Positions 1 through 11,100 of a stretch of 37,096 bases of DNA are shown here, one piece after another. The stretch lies in assembly GCA_022844265.1 (NCBI GenBank), contig JALHMA010000012.1, positions 1 through 37,096 on the forward strand, given 5' to 3'. This DNA comes from Saprospiraceae bacterium. GTDB lineage: Bacteria; Bacteroidota; Bacteroidia; Chitinophagales; Saprospiraceae. Every line of letters starts with the position of its first letter. The first letter of the stretch is position 1. The position numbers and the translations under genes were made by a program. The notes under the pieces are model-generated. The model saw nothing but the letters and a program-made list of their open reading frames with translations, had not been told where the DNA came from and did no database searches.

Positions 1-231
1 AGAAGCGGTTCCGAAGCGGATTTCGAAGCGCCTTCGGAAATAAACGGCGTGAAAATGAGCACCCTGCTCCGGCGCATGGCGGCGGCACTCCAGGAAAATG
101 GTACGCCCGCTCTGGTACGTGCGATCGGCGAATATACCGGGCTGGTATTGAGCTGGGCAGAGCGATTCAACAGCCTGAGACAAGTTTTTGATGAAATTAA
201 ACAAATAGATACCGGCGCACAAACCGGGTAA
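1..231 (+). CDS. C-terminal fragment of an ORF that continues upstream of the window; its C-terminal module resembles the C-terminus of the next gene
   Basis: Frame 1 is open from base 1 (RSGSEADFEAPSEINGVKMSTLL...) to the stop at 229-231. The 49..231 ORF in the track is only an internal ATG. Confidence 0.7.
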   Translation, partial: RSGSEADFEAPSEINGVKMSTLLRRMAAALQENGTPALVRAIGEYTGLVLSWAERFNSLRQVFDEIKQIDTGAQTG

Positions 232-249
232 CTCAAAAAAACATCAACC

Positions 250-1680
250 ATGGATTGGTCAAGACAGGAACGCATCGAAATACACGACCGGCTGGTCGCT
301 ATGCTGGATGATGTCCGCAAGGAGATCATGGCGAAGTATCCGGATGTTGTGTCCGTGGATGTCGGCCTGAAACAAGTAAAAGGCCAACCACAGCAAATAA
401 TCTGCTTTCGACTACACGTCAAGCAAAAGAAGCCGCTCAGCCAACTCAAGCCTCAGGAAGTCCTTCCGTCAGCAATCGCTGGCATTCTAACCGATGTCAA
501 GGTCGATACCCCTTATTACATCAATGCGGATACCGGCAGTTATGACCCTATGTGGGGCGGTGTAGGTATTAAAACGCAAGAAGTACCCATATCGGGCACC
601 TTGGGTTGTTTTGTCACCCTGAATGCGGATGGAAAAGCTCATTTGCTCAGTAACCACCACATCCTCAAAGGTTCTACAGGCGCCATTGGCAAACTGGTCG
701 GCCAACCCACCGAGCCCGACGACACTTGCTGTTGCTGCATTTGCGGTGATATCGCCAAAGTTGTGGATACTGAAGATAATGCATCCGTAGATTGCGGAAT
801 CGCCATTCTCCTGGATAAACGGTTTTCAAACAACATATTGCAAATAGGACCGATTTTCGGCGATGCTCCGGCAATAATCGGCGACATTGTCAGAAAACGA
901 GGCGCGTCGAGCGAACTGACCTGGGGGGTCGTCATGTCCACGATGGAATCACCTAATGTACCTATTAACGGCCTCTTACGAACCAACCAGATTGAAGTGA
1001 TGCCCGATCCCATATTTCCTGAATTTGGAACCGGCGGCGACTCGGGCGCTGTGTATGTGAACAACTTAAACCAGATTATAGGGCTGCACTTTTCTTCCAA
1101 TAGAGTACCCGGGCCGGATAATTCCGCATTGGGCAACCACATCAGTGAGGTCAAGACCGCCTTGGGCATATCTATCCCATCCGCGGGTACTTTGGGAGCC
1201 ATTCCGCTTTCTGGCATTGCAGCCGAACCCATTTTAACGGCCAATCCCCATACTTTCATCCACCAAATAGAGCAAAAACTGAAGCGCAGCGAGCCGGGCC
1301 AGAAATTGTTACAGGCCATCCGCGACAACCGTCACGAAGTTATGGACCTTATCAACGACAACCGGGAAGTAAAAGTAGCCTGGAACCGCTACAATGGGCC
1401 TTCTTACATTGGGCATCTTATGAAGAATGCCCGCGAGCCACAACACAGTATACCCAAGGATATCCAAGGCTATTCTTTCAACAATCTTCTTATCAAAATG
1501 AGCGACGTACTGGAACGGCACGGCAGTCGGAAACTGGCCAAAGCCGTGGAAGACTATTCCGTCGTCGCGTTCGATTTTGCGCATGAATATACCGGGGCAG
1601 GGTCGCTCGACAGCCTGTTGGAGAAGCACAGCTTTTGCCCGCAATGCGGAACCATAAAAAACCCCAAACGCCATGCCTGA
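250..1680 (+). CDS. Trypsin-fold (chymotrypsin-like) serine protease, no obvious signal peptide, with extra C-terminal module
   Basis: 476 aa. Candidate catalytic triad motifs: LLSNHHIL (His), NASVDCGIAIL (Asp), GTGGDSGAVYV (Ser). N-terminal part resembles NAL1-like bacterial peptidases. Confidence 0.75.
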   Translation: MDWSRQERIEIHDRLVAMLDDVRKEIMAKYPDVVSVDVGLKQVKGQPQQIICFRLHVKQKKPLSQLKPQEVLPSAIAGILTDVKVDTPYYINADTGSYDPMWGGVGIKTQEVPISGTLGCFVTLNADGKAHLLSNHHILKGSTGAIGKLVGQPTEPDDTCCCCICGDIAKVVDTEDNASVDCGIAILLDKRFSNNILQIGPIFGDAPAIIGDIVRKRGASSELTWGVVMSTMESPNVPINGLLRTNQIEVMPDPIFPEFGTGGDSGAVYVNNLNQIIGLHFSSNRVPGPDNSALGNHISEVKTALGISIPSAGTLGAIPLSGIAAEPILTANPHTFIHQIEQKLKRSEPGQKLLQAIRDNRHEVMDLINDNREVKVAWNRYNGPSYIGHLMKNAREPQHSIPKDIQGYSFNNLLIKMSDVLERHGSRKLAKAVEDYSVVAFDFAHEYTGAGSLDSLLEKHSFCPQCGTIKNPKRHA

Positions 1681-4600
1681 TCAAAACCCCGGTACGCTGG
1701 ATGCCATCGGCATTGAATTGATCAAAGTCTTACAACCCATCAAGACAAGGGTGGAAGAGGGCGACATCCTGCTGCTGCTGGCAGAACTGGGCATCCAGTT
1801 TCCGGAAGCGCTGAAAGATGACTCAACCTTTACTTCCGCCCTGGACGGCTTAGTAGACGATGTCTCGGCCATGCCCGACATTGTCAAGTTATTGGTCGCC
1901 GCTATATCTGCTGAGGAATGGGGAGAAGTGGGCAATCAATCGGCCGCCCTGACCGCAAAAATCATCTCCGCCATCCAGAAATTCACAGTCGTCAAAGACG
2001 CGCTCGACAATTTTCCCATGGACGGTCTATCGGGGGGCGATCTATCGGAGCTTGAAGGTTTTGTCGCCGATTTCGTCCGCAACCTGTTAGATTACTTGTT
2101 GATTCACTACCTGGAAAGCAAGTCCGAAGTGCTGGTAGCCGGGCTTGAATTTTTTGGTATACTGGATCGATCGGTTCAGCGCGCAGGTTCCACCAACCCC
2201 GTATTTCCGGAATATGTTAAATACCAGCTACAATTAGACAATGTTCCCAAGCTCTTCGACAATCCCGGCGAGCTGCTGCGAACCCTGTACGGCTGGGGCG
2301 ATCCCAGTTTCACCGGCCATGCTATGCTGGAAAAGCTGGGCAAACTGGCCTTGGGCCTGGGGCTGCCGGCGGTCTACAACCCCGCCACACCCGAATTGGA
2401 CGTTCTGTTTGTCCGCCTTACTCCCAATCTCGGGCTAAGCCCTTTGCCCGGTCTTGATATTTTGATCCACGATAACTTCGGCATGGCGGGCGCATTTTCT
2501 ACGGGCACCGAGGACTGGAACTTTACCAGCGGCCTCAGCGCCTCAATAGAGGTAGGCGCGCTCATCACCCTGAGCCCTGCCGGGGACGTATCCCTACGGC
2601 CGGTTGTCGGGCCGTTCAACGGGGAACTTACACTCGTTTTCACGGTACCCGGTTCGGCGCCTTCCTCAACGCCGTACATCCTCATCGGCGAACCGGATGC
2701 CAGCCGCTTCGAGTTCGCGCAGTTTCGCCTCGAAGCGGGCGCAGGCCTGACCTGGCAACCGCCCGACGCGCGGGGGCGTTTCCATGTGGAAGGAGAACTG
2801 AGCGAAGGCAAGATCGTCATCAAACCGCGCGATCCCGACGGATTTCTCGCCAAAATTCTGCCCGAAGAGGGCATTGTCATCGACCTTAGTTTTTTGATGG
2901 GCTACGACAGCGACAGGGGGTTTTACTTCGACGGCAGCGGCGGGCTGGAAATTCAGTTGCCGGTCAATTTGCAACTCGGACCGCTCCTGATCCAGGCGCT
3001 CACGCTTTCCTTGCAAGCCGGTTCGGGCGGTATTCCCATCGGCATCGGCGCCGACGTCGGCCTCACGCTCGGGCCGTTTGCAGCCGTGGTGCGGAACATG
3101 GGCATTAAAGCGATCCTGACTTTCCCGTCCGACAATAGCGGCAACCTCGGCGCTGCCAACCTGGAAGTCGACTTCAAGCCACCAACTGGCGTGGGTTTAT
3201 CCATTGACGCCGGAGTGGTCAAAGGCGGCGGGTTTCTGGATTTCAACTTTGAACAGGGAAAATATACCGGAATTGTCCAGCTCTCCATTCAGGGGGTGGT
3301 CAACGTCATTGCCATCGGCCTGATCACGACCAAAAATCCGGATGGTAGCCCGGGCTTTTCCATGTTGCTGCTGATCACCGCGGAATTCACGCCGATCCAA
3401 CTGGGCTTCGGCTTTACGCTCAACGGTGTGGGCGGTCTGGTTGGCGTCAACCGCACCATGATATTGCAGGCACTCCGGGACGGTGTGCGCAATAATACGC
3501 TCGACAACATTCTTTTCCCTTCCGATCCGATTGCCAACGCCAACCAGATCATCTCCGATCTCGAACGCGTTTTCCCCACGCAGCAAAATCGCTTCACTTT
3601 TGGGATCATGGGCAAACTGGGCTGGGGTACGCCTACCCTCATCAGCTTGGAAATAGGTCTCATGCTGGAGGTGCCCAACCCGGTCAGGCTGGCTATTCTG
3701 GGCGTCATCAAAATGACATTGCCTACGGAAGAAGCCGCTATTCTCAAACTACAGGTCAATTTTGTCGGAACGATCGATTTTGAAGCGCAATACATCACTT
3801 TCGATGCCAGCCTGTTTGATTCTACGCTGCTCATTTTTACCCTCGAAGGAGATATGGCGCTGCGCATCAAGTGGGGCAACAACTCCAATTTCCTGTTTAC
3901 GGTAGGCGGCTTCCATCCGAACTATACGCCGCCGCCCCTGGATTTACCTGACCTGCGGCGCTTGTCCATTAGTTTGCTCAGCGGCAACCCGCGGCTTACA
4001 GTGAGTTCGTATTTTGCCGTAACATCCAATTCCGTGCAATTCGGCGCCGGAGTAGATTTTTATTTCGGAGTAAGCGGATTCGAGGTGATCGGCTATTTGA
4101 ATTTCGATGCACTGTTCCAGTTCAATCCTTTCTATTTCAATATTTCAATCTCAGCGGGTTTAGGCGTTTATCTGGGCGGCAGCGAGATCATGGGCATCCA
4201 TTTGAGCGGAACGCTGGAAGGCCCTACGCCCTGGCACATTACGGGGCGCGTCAAATTTAGCATTCTATTTTTTATCAGTATCAGTGTAAGCGTAGAGACC
4301 ACCTGGGGCGATTCCCAGAACACCTCTCTGCCCGATATCGAGGTATTGCCGGAACTGAAAAAAGCTTTGCAGAATAAGGCCAACTGGCTCACGCCTCTTG
4401 AAGCGACCAATGAAAACCCGGATAATCTGGTGCAGTTACGCATGATAGAGAACACGGACGAGCAAATTATCGCCCATCCGAGTCGTAGCCTGTCGGTGAG
4501 CCAAAAGGTGGTACCCCTAGACATAGACATAGAAAAATTCGGCACCCAGAACCCGGCGGATTATTCCAATTTCCATTTAGTCCTCGTAGACGGGGATGGT

Positions 4601-5098
4601 GTTGAAATAGGAAGTTCGGCCCTGAAAGAAGAATTCGCGCCGGATAGTTTTTTCAGACTCACCGAATCGCAACGCGTGAGCAGGCCTTCCTTTGAAAAAT
4701 ACAACAGCGGATTGAGTGGAACGGGCACCTCCGAACTGACATCCGATTTTTTCCGGGAAAGAGAAGTAGAATTCGAACAGATTATCCTGGACGAACCCGA
4801 CCCCACGCCCATACTGGTATCTTATGATGTGCTGCAATTCAACGCATTTATTAAAAACGGTTCGGCGGCTAAATCTCCCCTCGGGAGCAAGGCGAATAAA
4901 ATCTCTCCATTGGCGCCCGGCAAGGTCGGCCTCGCCACAGAGGGCTTCTCTATTGTCAACACCGACAACCTGGCCCTGTTCGAAGGCATACAGACCGCCA
5001 GTTTTCAGGAGGCGCAGATGATGTTTCAGAGTGTTTTGACTCAGCGACCCGAACTGGAAGGCCAAATCAATATTGTTCCAACCTTTGAACTTGCTTGA
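1673..5098 (+). CDS. Large beta-rich hypothetical protein, DUF6603-like
   Basis: 1141 aa. Helical N-terminus, then a long run of alternating hydrophobic strands with Gly turns (e.g. GVGLSIDAGVVKGGGFLDFNFEQGKYTGIVQLSIQGV...FTLNGVGGLVGVNR). Start overlaps the previous stop (ATGCCTGA). Family name from memory of motifs. Confidence 0.65.
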   Translation: MPDQNPGTLDAIGIELIKVLQPIKTRVEEGDILLLLAELGIQFPEALKDDSTFTSALDGLVDDVSAMPDIVKLLVAAISAEEWGEVGNQSAALTAKIISAIQKFTVVKDALDNFPMDGLSGGDLSELEGFVADFVRNLLDYLLIHYLESKSEVLVAGLEFFGILDRSVQRAGSTNPVFPEYVKYQLQLDNVPKLFDNPGELLRTLYGWGDPSFTGHAMLEKLGKLALGLGLPAVYNPATPELDVLFVRLTPNLGLSPLPGLDILIHDNFGMAGAFSTGTEDWNFTSGLSASIEVGALITLSPAGDVSLRPVVGPFNGELTLVFTVPGSAPSSTPYILIGEPDASRFEFAQFRLEAGAGLTWQPPDARGRFHVEGELSEGKIVIKPRDPDGFLAKILPEEGIVIDLSFLMGYDSDRGFYFDGSGGLEIQLPVNLQLGPLLIQALTLSLQAGSGGIPIGIGADVGLTLGPFAAVVRNMGIKAILTFPSDNSGNLGAANLEVDFKPPTGVGLSIDAGVVKGGGFLDFNFEQGKYTGIVQLSIQGVVNVIAIGLITTKNPDGSPGFSMLLLITAEFTPIQLGFGFTLNGVGGLVGVNRTMILQALRDGVRNNTLDNILFPSDPIANANQIISDLERVFPTQQNRFTFGIMGKLGWGTPTLISLEIGLMLEVPNPVRLAILGVIKMTLPTEEAAILKLQVNFVGTIDFEAQYITFDASLFDSTLLIFTLEGDMALRIKWGNNSNFLFTVGGFHPNYTPPPLDLPDLRRLSISLLSGNPRLTVSSYFAVTSNSVQFGAGVDFYFGVSGFEVIGYLNFDALFQFNPFYFNISISAGLGVYLGGSEIMGIHLSGTLEGPTPWHITGRVKFSILFFISISVSVETTWGDSQNTSLPDIEVLPELKKALQNKANWLTPLEATNENPDNLVQLRMIENTDEQIIAHPSRSLSVSQKVVPLDIDIEKFGTQNPADYSNFHLVLVDGDGVEIGSSALKEEFAPDSFFRLTESQRVSRPSFEKYNSGLSGTGTSELTSDFFREREVEFEQIILDEPDPTPILVSYDVLQFNAFIKNGSAAKSPLGSKANKISPLAPGKVGLATEGFSIVNTDNLALFEGIQTASFQEAQMMFQSVLTQRPELEGQINIVPTFELA

Positions 5099-5100
5099 CC

Positions 5101-8100
5101 ATGAGTGACGTATTAGCCAGATATGCTTTTCTACCCTGGATGCGAAGGGGCCTTTCCGCCAAAATTGAAGAAGTGGAAAACTTCAACAATTTTACAACAC
5201 CGCCAGCCGGCGGCTGGACGCTCGAACGCCCCGAAATCGACGTGCGGGTGAATATTGCGGCAAAAAAAAGCGGTAGTACAACTGATGATTTTGTTGATCA
5301 GAGCATTTCCCTCGTTGGGCCGGGAGACATCATAGGAATCGACAACCGGGTAGTGGTCAAAACCGAACCCAGAAACTGGATCACCAATTACGAGCCTAAT
5401 TTTTTCCCTTACCTTGAATTCTATGAAGAAGATTTTCCCTGGCGGTATACTCCCGCCGCTCCAATCGGACACAAGCTTCGACCCTGGCTGGTGTTGGTTG
5501 CCCTGAAAGTAGATGAGTTTGAAAAAGACAACGCCTTGTTCGGCGCTCTTCCATCCATTCTGATCAAGGGACATGAACAGGATACAGCCGGTACGAGCGG
5601 AGCCGCCAGTCGGGTTTTTCCCAATCCTGCACAAAGCTGGGCATGGGCCCATGTACACCTGAACGGCGACCTCGATCCTTCCAACAATCTGGACCCCAAT
5701 GTGCCTGCTAACCTGAACAGTGCACTCTCCAGGTTCCGTCAACTGCTTGCCAACAACCCGGACCAAGCGGTGGCCCGGATGGTTTGTCCGCGCATCCTCG
5801 ACCCCAATACCATGTACCACTGCTTCCTGTTACCCGCTTATGAAACGGGTCGCCTGGCAGGTTTGGGTGCCGACGCGGCCATTATTTCAACCCACAATGC
5901 CCAGGAATCTTCTTTCGGCGCCGATCATCGTACAGATGCCGACCATTCCAGATACGTTGATCATTTCCCCTATTACTATGCCTGGCAATTTATGACAGGC
6001 GACGTAGGCGACTTCGAATCGCTGGTGCGAAAGCTGGTTCCCAGAGAAGTGGACCCCCGGGTAGGCACACGCCCGATGGACATTCAGGAACCCGGGTTTA
6101 ATATTTCCTTTGATTCCGTATCTGTGCCCGACAATGGCATCGTCATGTTGGAAGGCGCTCTACTCCCCCCCTTCGGCACCACTACGCGCGCGCCTTACCC
6201 AACCCACGTTACGACCCCTGCCTACACCTATCGTAAAAGGCTGGCTGATCTGCTCAATCTGAGTGAAGACCTGATGGAAGCCACTTTCCCGCCTTCTCAA
6301 TTTTACGGAACCAATCCATTCGGATACCATGGGCCAGCTAATCTGATTGAGGATGATCCCATCATTACGCCGGACCTCTACGGTCGATGGCATGCCTTGA
6401 AAAACACCCTCGACACTAACCTTGGTCCGGCAGGCGCACTTAACCACAACAAGACCTGGTTTTACGAACTCAACCTTGATCCGAGAAGCCGTGCCGTAGC
6501 GGGGCTGGGGGTGAAACATGTGAAAAACAACCAGGAAAAAATCATGGACAAGGCATGGGATCAAATAGGGGAAGTGATCGAAGCCAATAGAAAACTGCGT
6601 TGGGGGCAATTTTCCCAGCAGGTAGCTTTTGCCTCTTTTTCCAAAAACCTGAAAGCCCAGACGTCTGAACAAGCGAACGCTATAGCTGCCAATCTATACC
6701 GGAAAGTTAAAATCGGCTCCCTGACCGCTTTCAAACAAGTAAATGACAGCGCGCTGCCAAACGCCGTACAAAGCTATGCTTACCGGCGGATGGAACGACC
6801 GGCCGGGCCCTTTATGAAACGCATGGGCCTGGGAAACGTCATTTTCAACAATAACTTAAGAATATCGCTGGCAAACAAAACACAGGTCGCTGTGGCACCC
6901 AAGGTATCCAGCCAAATGCAGGCAAGTCTGCCCGGGCTGAACGTCAACCAGGATGTACAGATCGTGTCCAATCATTTCGTAAAGACGCCCATGTTCGCGC
7001 CCATGGAACCCTTTATACAGGAGGTTGAACCTAATATGGAAGCGGAAATTCGGTTCCAGGCTGCCGTCGGCGATTACCTGAATTACTTTGGAGCCGACAA
7101 CTGGCTTGACGTGCCCGATCTGCCTGCCCTCAACCTGACCGCTCTGACCAATCAGGTGATTAATTTTATTAACCCGTTATCAATTATCCCCAAATACGTC
7201 TATCACAATATCCATTTCAGTAAACCGACTTATCCCGTTCCGCCGGCCGATAAAATCGTACCGGTGATGGCATATCCCGTTTTCCCGGAACCCATGTACG
7301 AGTCGGTTAAAGCGTTGGGAGTAGATTTTCTTATTCCGAATCTTCACCTGATTCCCAACAACACCGTCACACTGCTGGAATCCAACCAGCGATTCGTGGA
7401 GGCTTTTCTGGCAGGAACCAACCACGAAACGGGCAGGGAATTACTTTGGCGGGAATTTCCCACAGATCAGCGAGGCAGTTACTTCCGTCAGTTCTGGGAT
7501 TCGAGCGACCAGGTCAACAGCGGAGACTTGAGTGAAGAAGTTTTGGCAAGCCAGGGGCTGGATATCGAAGAAATACACACTTGGTTATCCAATTCCGAAC
7601 TGGGTACTCACAATGCCCGGCCCGGCGTACCCGATACGGGACTCTTAGTGATGGTCATCCGTGGCGACCTGCTGAAAAAATTTCCGGATACGGTTATTTA
7701 CGCTCAACAAGCGCGGTTCAAGGCCGGCAGCAACCACCTGACCGACCCGCGCGAACTGGCGGAAGCCAAAGAGTTTCCCATTTTCAGCGCAAAAATAGAA
7801 CCGGATATTACCTTCTTCGGCTTCAACCTAACGGCAGAACAGGCGCTGGGTGACCGCAATACGAGTGATCCGGGCTGGTTTTTCGTAATCCAGGAACGTC
7901 CGGGAGAGATACGGTTCGGTCTTGACATCGGCGGTTCGGGTGCAGCGCCGGCCACTTGGAACGACCTCAATCAAGCCAATGCTTCTATCAGCGGTATATA
8001 TCTAAATGCAACGGACAATGCGGTAAACCCTTCTGGAGTCAATGGCAACAGAATAAATGGCAAACCGGTCAACTGGGGTTTTAATTCAACCAATTTTGCG

Positions 8101-8160
8101 CAAATCCTATATCAAAACCCGGTGCTGCTGGCAGTTCATGCCGATGAAATGATTCCTTAA
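5101..8160 (+). CDS. Large hypothetical protein (1019 aa from the preferred ATG) of a four-protein uncharacterised locus
   Basis: ORF track starts at TTG 5095 (MTMSDV); ATG 5101 is preferred, two bases after the preceding TGA. Distinctive motifs FLPWMRRGL, FFPYLEFYEEDFPWRYTPAAP, LRPWLVLVAL, SWAWAHVHL. Confidence 0.7.
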   Translation: MSDVLARYAFLPWMRRGLSAKIEEVENFNNFTTPPAGGWTLERPEIDVRVNIAAKKSGSTTDDFVDQSISLVGPGDIIGIDNRVVVKTEPRNWITNYEPNFFPYLEFYEEDFPWRYTPAAPIGHKLRPWLVLVALKVDEFEKDNALFGALPSILIKGHEQDTAGTSGAASRVFPNPAQSWAWAHVHLNGDLDPSNNLDPNVPANLNSALSRFRQLLANNPDQAVARMVCPRILDPNTMYHCFLLPAYETGRLAGLGADAAIISTHNAQESSFGADHRTDADHSRYVDHFPYYYAWQFMTGDVGDFESLVRKLVPREVDPRVGTRPMDIQEPGFNISFDSVSVPDNGIVMLEGALLPPFGTTTRAPYPTHVTTPAYTYRKRLADLLNLSEDLMEATFPPSQFYGTNPFGYHGPANLIEDDPIITPDLYGRWHALKNTLDTNLGPAGALNHNKTWFYELNLDPRSRAVAGLGVKHVKNNQEKIMDKAWDQIGEVIEANRKLRWGQFSQQVAFASFSKNLKAQTSEQANAIAANLYRKVKIGSLTAFKQVNDSALPNAVQSYAYRRMERPAGPFMKRMGLGNVIFNNNLRISLANKTQVAVAPKVSSQMQASLPGLNVNQDVQIVSNHFVKTPMFAPMEPFIQEVEPNMEAEIRFQAAVGDYLNYFGADNWLDVPDLPALNLTALTNQVINFINPLSIIPKYVYHNIHFSKPTYPVPPADKIVPVMAYPVFPEPMYESVKALGVDFLIPNLHLIPNNTVTLLESNQRFVEAFLAGTNHETGRELLWREFPTDQRGSYFRQFWDSSDQVNSGDLSEEVLASQGLDIEEIHTWLSNSELGTHNARPGVPDTGLLVMVIRGDLLKKFPDTVIYAQQARFKAGSNHLTDPRELAEAKEFPIFSAKIEPDITFFGFNLTAEQALGDRNTSDPGWFFVIQERPGEIRFGLDIGGSGAAPATWNDLNQANASISGIYLNATDNAVNPSGVNGNRINGKPVNWGFNSTNFAQILYQNPVLLAVHADEMIP

Positions 8161-8194
8161 TGTGGCTGTATTGCCATTAGTACTTGTAAACTGA

Positions 8195-11100
8195 ATGACC
8201 ATGAAGCTCAATAAGTCCAAATTCGCCTCTCTTCAAAAGAAAACGAGTGAAAAAAGAGAGCTTTTGAAGCGTAAAAAGCAGGATTTGCAAACAATCCGGG
8301 CAGCGCTTGCCACATCTGCCAGGGATTTGAAAAACGAACTGGTCAAAGGAGCCGGCGCTCAAAAGAGCAAGGTAGACAGGATAAAAAAAAATCAAGACAA
8401 CCTGCACGCCAGGTTAGGTAAAACACAGGAACAGATCGTCGGAATAGAAACCGATCTGAGCAATATTATTGGTGAAGTACTGTTTTCGCGCGACCCGCGC
8501 GACCAGATTGCGCTGCTTGATGATAACTATCCTGTTTTTTTGATACCAGTCCGGATAGAAACGCGCTTTATGACGGTTAAACACATTGCCAGAGTAAAGC
8601 CAGAACTGCCGCCGCCGTTGGAAACCCCGATTTTGACCATTGTAGGGGGCATTCCGGTTGCAGCGCCCCAACTGCTCAGCGTGGGCGCCCTGTTCGAAGG
8701 CAGAACGGAAATACCCGTTATCAAAGACGCTCAAGAACTCTGGATCCGCATTTTCCCCGATGATATTGCTATTCACACCCATGAAGACCGCCTGACCGAA
8801 TCTGAAATACAAGCCGCCCAAATCTTCTGGAACCATATCTGGTATGCAGGCGAAGACCGCTCGCTGCAAATCGGCGCCTGGCGCGGCCTGGTGTCGGGCA
8901 GGGGCCCTGAACGGGCAGCCTGGATCGCTAAACAAATGGAACCTGCCAACCCGCAGGATAAACCTGCCGCCGCTACAGACCCTGCTCAACCGCTTCCATA
9001 CAGCCCCGTATTCCCTACCCCAGGAGTTAAATCGAGTAGCTGGAGCCACGCACCGCACACACGGGTAATGCCCGAACGATTCGTCGCCCGTTTATACACC
9101 GGATCGACCTATCGCGAGGTGGTAGGCGAAACCGTAGCAGATTCCCTGCAACTCGGCCCGGATCCTCTTGCCGGCGCGGGAGAAATCACCAGCACGGACG
9201 GGTTGCTCGAACTGGCCGACCCATTAAAATGGATGAAAGATTTTGAAGAAGCGGAAAAAACAGGAATGGCCATTCGGGTGCCGTTGATGCACCGGGAGCA
9301 TTTGACAGGTTTTGACAGGATACTTGTACTCGGTGTCAAGGCCGCTGCCGGCCCGGATGAAGGACAGGCCCTGCTCGAAGAACTGATCGACAACCACCAT
9401 TATCGGCACGGTGGATTTTCCATTGTTCCGCAGGGTACGCCGACCAACAACACTGAAGATGTCAAATCGGGATACACTGCCTTTAACAGCGATGACGAAG
9501 AACTTTTTGATATTGAACTGAAGGATGCGAGATTTGAGCCCAGTGTGCTCGACCTCGAAAAAACCGACGGCCAACGCTTAGCCGAAGCCTTGGGAATCTC
9601 TTATAAAACCCTGCAGCATATTCGACATGCCGACCGCAAGGATATCCGGGAGGCTATGCTCATGAACCGCGCACTCTGGCCCACTACATTCGGATATTTT
9701 TTGTCGCAAATGATGCACCCAGTTTTTTCAAGCGGCGATATCATACAGACCCGTAGCCATTTCAATCAGTACGTGCTGGGGCGGGGCAAAATGCCAGCAA
9801 TACGAATCAATAATCAGCCGTATGGCATTCTCCCGGCGACAGCTTTTTCAAAATGGACTTATCCTGATAACAGCATTCATTCCCGGTTTCTGAATAATAT
9901 GCACAAGCAGGTGCTCAAAAACATGGAAACCACCTGGGACAACCTTTCCCAGCGTGTAAAATATGCAGGCGGGGTAGTAAATTCTGCAGAATTCAGTAAT
10001 CATTTTTTAGATATTGTAGGCCTGCACCCTTCCAGTGTGGAATTTTACCAGCGCTTCATTGCCGGCCCTTATTTTCTCTGGAACCTGTACAATTACAGCC
10101 AGATTATACAGAAAAACAATGTCAACTTCGAACAGGCTTCCTATGCAACTTCGCTGGATTTTCTTCAATTGTTCAACAGTCAAAACTACTCATTCGTCTT
10201 GCCGCCCCGGGTATTTGACTTTTTCTACCTCAAAGATCACAAATACCTTGACGGGCCGTTGATTGATACCCTGGGCCTGTCCGAATTACGCACGATCCAG
10301 GCAATGGGCAGCCAGGGGGAAAACTATATCCACTGGCTGGCTAAAAGCAACTGGAACGAGATCAAAGCCGAAAACTTCACGAATATCGGCGCCCCGGGTG
10401 CTAAACCGCCCACAGCACTGCTATACCTGATGTTGCGCCACTCCACCCTGTTAGAGTATGTACGCACCAGCCTTACCCTGCTTGTAGACAAGGGTATTCT
10501 TGCTACATCCGCATTGATCGATACGGAACTGATGAATTTGGGAGCCATGGGGCAGATTAGCATGGAAACAAAAAATCTGGTAAAAACCCAGATACAGTTC
10601 AAGGAAGGGTTATTGCTAGAAAAAGACATCGAGAAAAAGGTACAAAAGGAGTTTGAAACCCGTGCGGCAAAAGGCGAACTGGAAGACTTGAACCTGAAAT
10701 CGCTGAACCAGGTAAAATCGGAATACAAGGCGGCATTGAAATCCACTGCAGCACCCAAAATGGAAGCGAAAGTCGAAGCAGAGCTCAACATAGTACTGCA
10801 AGGCTTTCAAAATACTGTCAATAAAATTGAAACCCTCACCGCCAGTTATGAATTTCTGCAAGGTATCACCCTAGCGGACTATATACGACAGGAAATTTTT
10901 AAACCCAACCCCAATCAGGACCTAATTGAAATACAGGAACTGGTAGAAGCATTGAACGGCCTGGCGGATTTGCCGACGGCCCGGCTGGAGCGGTGTTTTG
11001 CCGAGCATATAGACCTGGCCTCGTATCGGCTCGATGCGTGGTTTTACAGCCTGGTGCTGGATCGTCTGGAAAATCTTCGCAATAAAGGCGCCGAGCGAAC

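Noticed and set aside
639-1328. 229-aa minus ORF
   Set aside because: Antisense of the protease; composition typical of shadow ORFs.
5095-5100. TTG start at 5095 for the third large-protein gene
   Set aside because: ATG at 5101 directly follows the preceding stop and matches the 'acc atg' start context of the neighbours.
5131-5820. 229-aa minus ORF
   Set aside because: Antisense of a long, motif-bearing plus ORF; no independent support.
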